Origin: Macrobrachium rosenbergii | Taxonomy: Eukaryota; Arthropoda; Malacostraca; Decapoda; Palaemonidae | Direction: 5' to 3' | Assembly (NCBI RefSeq): GCF_040412425.1 | Contig: NC_089783.1 | Coordinates: 36,874,125-36,938,124 of the forward strand | DNA length: 64,000 nucleotides | Part shown: piece by piece, positions 63,414 through 64,000 of the stretch | How the letters are laid out: each line of letters starts with the position of its first letter | Position numbering within the stretch: the first letter of the stretch is position 1 | Notes under the pieces: model-generated | Database searches by the model: none | The model's input: the letters and a program-made list of their open reading frames with translations, nothing else | What the model was told of the DNA's origin: nothing | Position numbers and translations under genes: made by a program

Positions 63414-64000
63414 TTGAGCTATTCTAAACTTACTGTAGGGCGTCATAGCTCAGAGAAATGTTTACAAACCGTGGTTATTTGTCATGTAATTCTGAATGAC
63501 GCCAAAACACTAGACCTATAGTTTGATATAATGACTTTGATAAAACATAATTACCGACCTTGAAAGGGCAAATTAAGTTTCGTATGTTCATGTTAATTGC
63601 ATCAACTTAAGTCCTTGCTTTTACATAGCTGGAAAATTTTGTAGACAGCTCGCCCTTCATCCCTTGTGCTGTTTAAACCCGCCATTCAACCGAACAACGG
63701 ACCAAGAGAAAGATTCTCTATTGGAGCAAATATTAATATTGCTTTTATGAGGTATCGTTTCAACTTCAGCATTGCTCGGCCAGGTATAACATCATTGTTT
63801 ATTCGGAGCTTAACGGTTATCTTTGGTATATTTCAGTGTAAATGTGAGAGATCCATTGATATGGGAAAGCATTTGGGAGTGTGAAATAGTCTTGTGGATG
63901 GTACCTCGTTATCACTGGGATATCGGAATGAATGGATATTTCAGCGAATGAGAGGATACTCTACTACAATACTATATCTATCCAGAGAGGAAATTACAAT
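63414..64000. other. Unique sequence to the window edge
   Basis: A 72-residue plus frame at 63666-63884 has no motif I recognise and no support from neighbours. Nothing else is seen. Confidence 0.4.

Overview
This window looks like intergenic or intronic DNA from a large, repeat-rich animal genome, most likely a decapod crustacean and possibly a caridean (Macrobrachium-like) shrimp. The assignment rests on very dense dinucleotide and trinucleotide microsatellites, AT-rich unique DNA, tRNA-headed SINEs, AAT-tailed non-LTR retrotransposon ends and two abundant hairpin-rich repeat families that I associate from memory with shrimp genomes. That association was not tested. I found no host protein-coding gene, rRNA or credible functional tRNA. 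Almost every long open reading frame is a translated microsatellite (poly-IY, poly-SL, poly-RE, poly-I, poly-N) or lies in a transposon relic.

Four classes of interspersed repeat explain most non-microsatellite structure. REP-A is a roughly 380-400 bp non-coding element built of consecutive hairpins, with 11 copies at 0.8, 5.7, 14.0, 17.1, 19.5, 22.4, 28.0, 32.6, 44.0, 46.2 and 56.4 kb. REP-B is a roughly 250-320 bp element with three hairpins; several copies are flanked by direct repeats of 9-16 bp, which suggests retroposition. Three tRNA-headed SINE types occur: an inverted/tandem cluster at 3.5-4.8 kb, one at 15.1-15.6 kb, and a pair at 34.5 and 36.7 kb with 17 bp and 15 bp target-site duplications. 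Non-LTR retrotransposon 3' ends lie at 13.5, 17.5, 21.9, 40.1, 41.2 and 56.9 kb, and each runs into an (AAT)n tail. Much of the AAT microsatellite content here is therefore retrotransposon tail.

Coding relics are a 5'-truncated non-LTR element of the restriction-like-endonuclease type (23.0-24.4 kb: end of the RT domain, CCHC knuckle, endonuclease), a Tc1/mariner-like transposase pseudogene on the minus strand (30.0-30.9 kb) with an unusually long D-to-E spacing, and a 300 bp non-autonomous hAT element (33.4-33.7 kb). Palindromic elements occur near 32.4 and 54.0 kb.

Tandem minisatellites are numerous: a 46 bp unit repeated about 27 times (38.4-39.7 kb), a 97 bp unit (35.0-35.6 kb), about 200 bp units each holding a (CT)n block (48.3-49.3 kb), about 115 bp units (50.8-51.5 kb) and a diverged triplication of about 270 bp (59.0-59.8 kb). 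From about 57.7 kb rightwards the sequence is poor in microsatellites and mostly unique, AT-rich DNA. It contains one compact GC-rich hairpin island (60.37-60.48 kb) and may be an intron or flank of a gene outside the window. No regulatory circuit or operon can be inferred.
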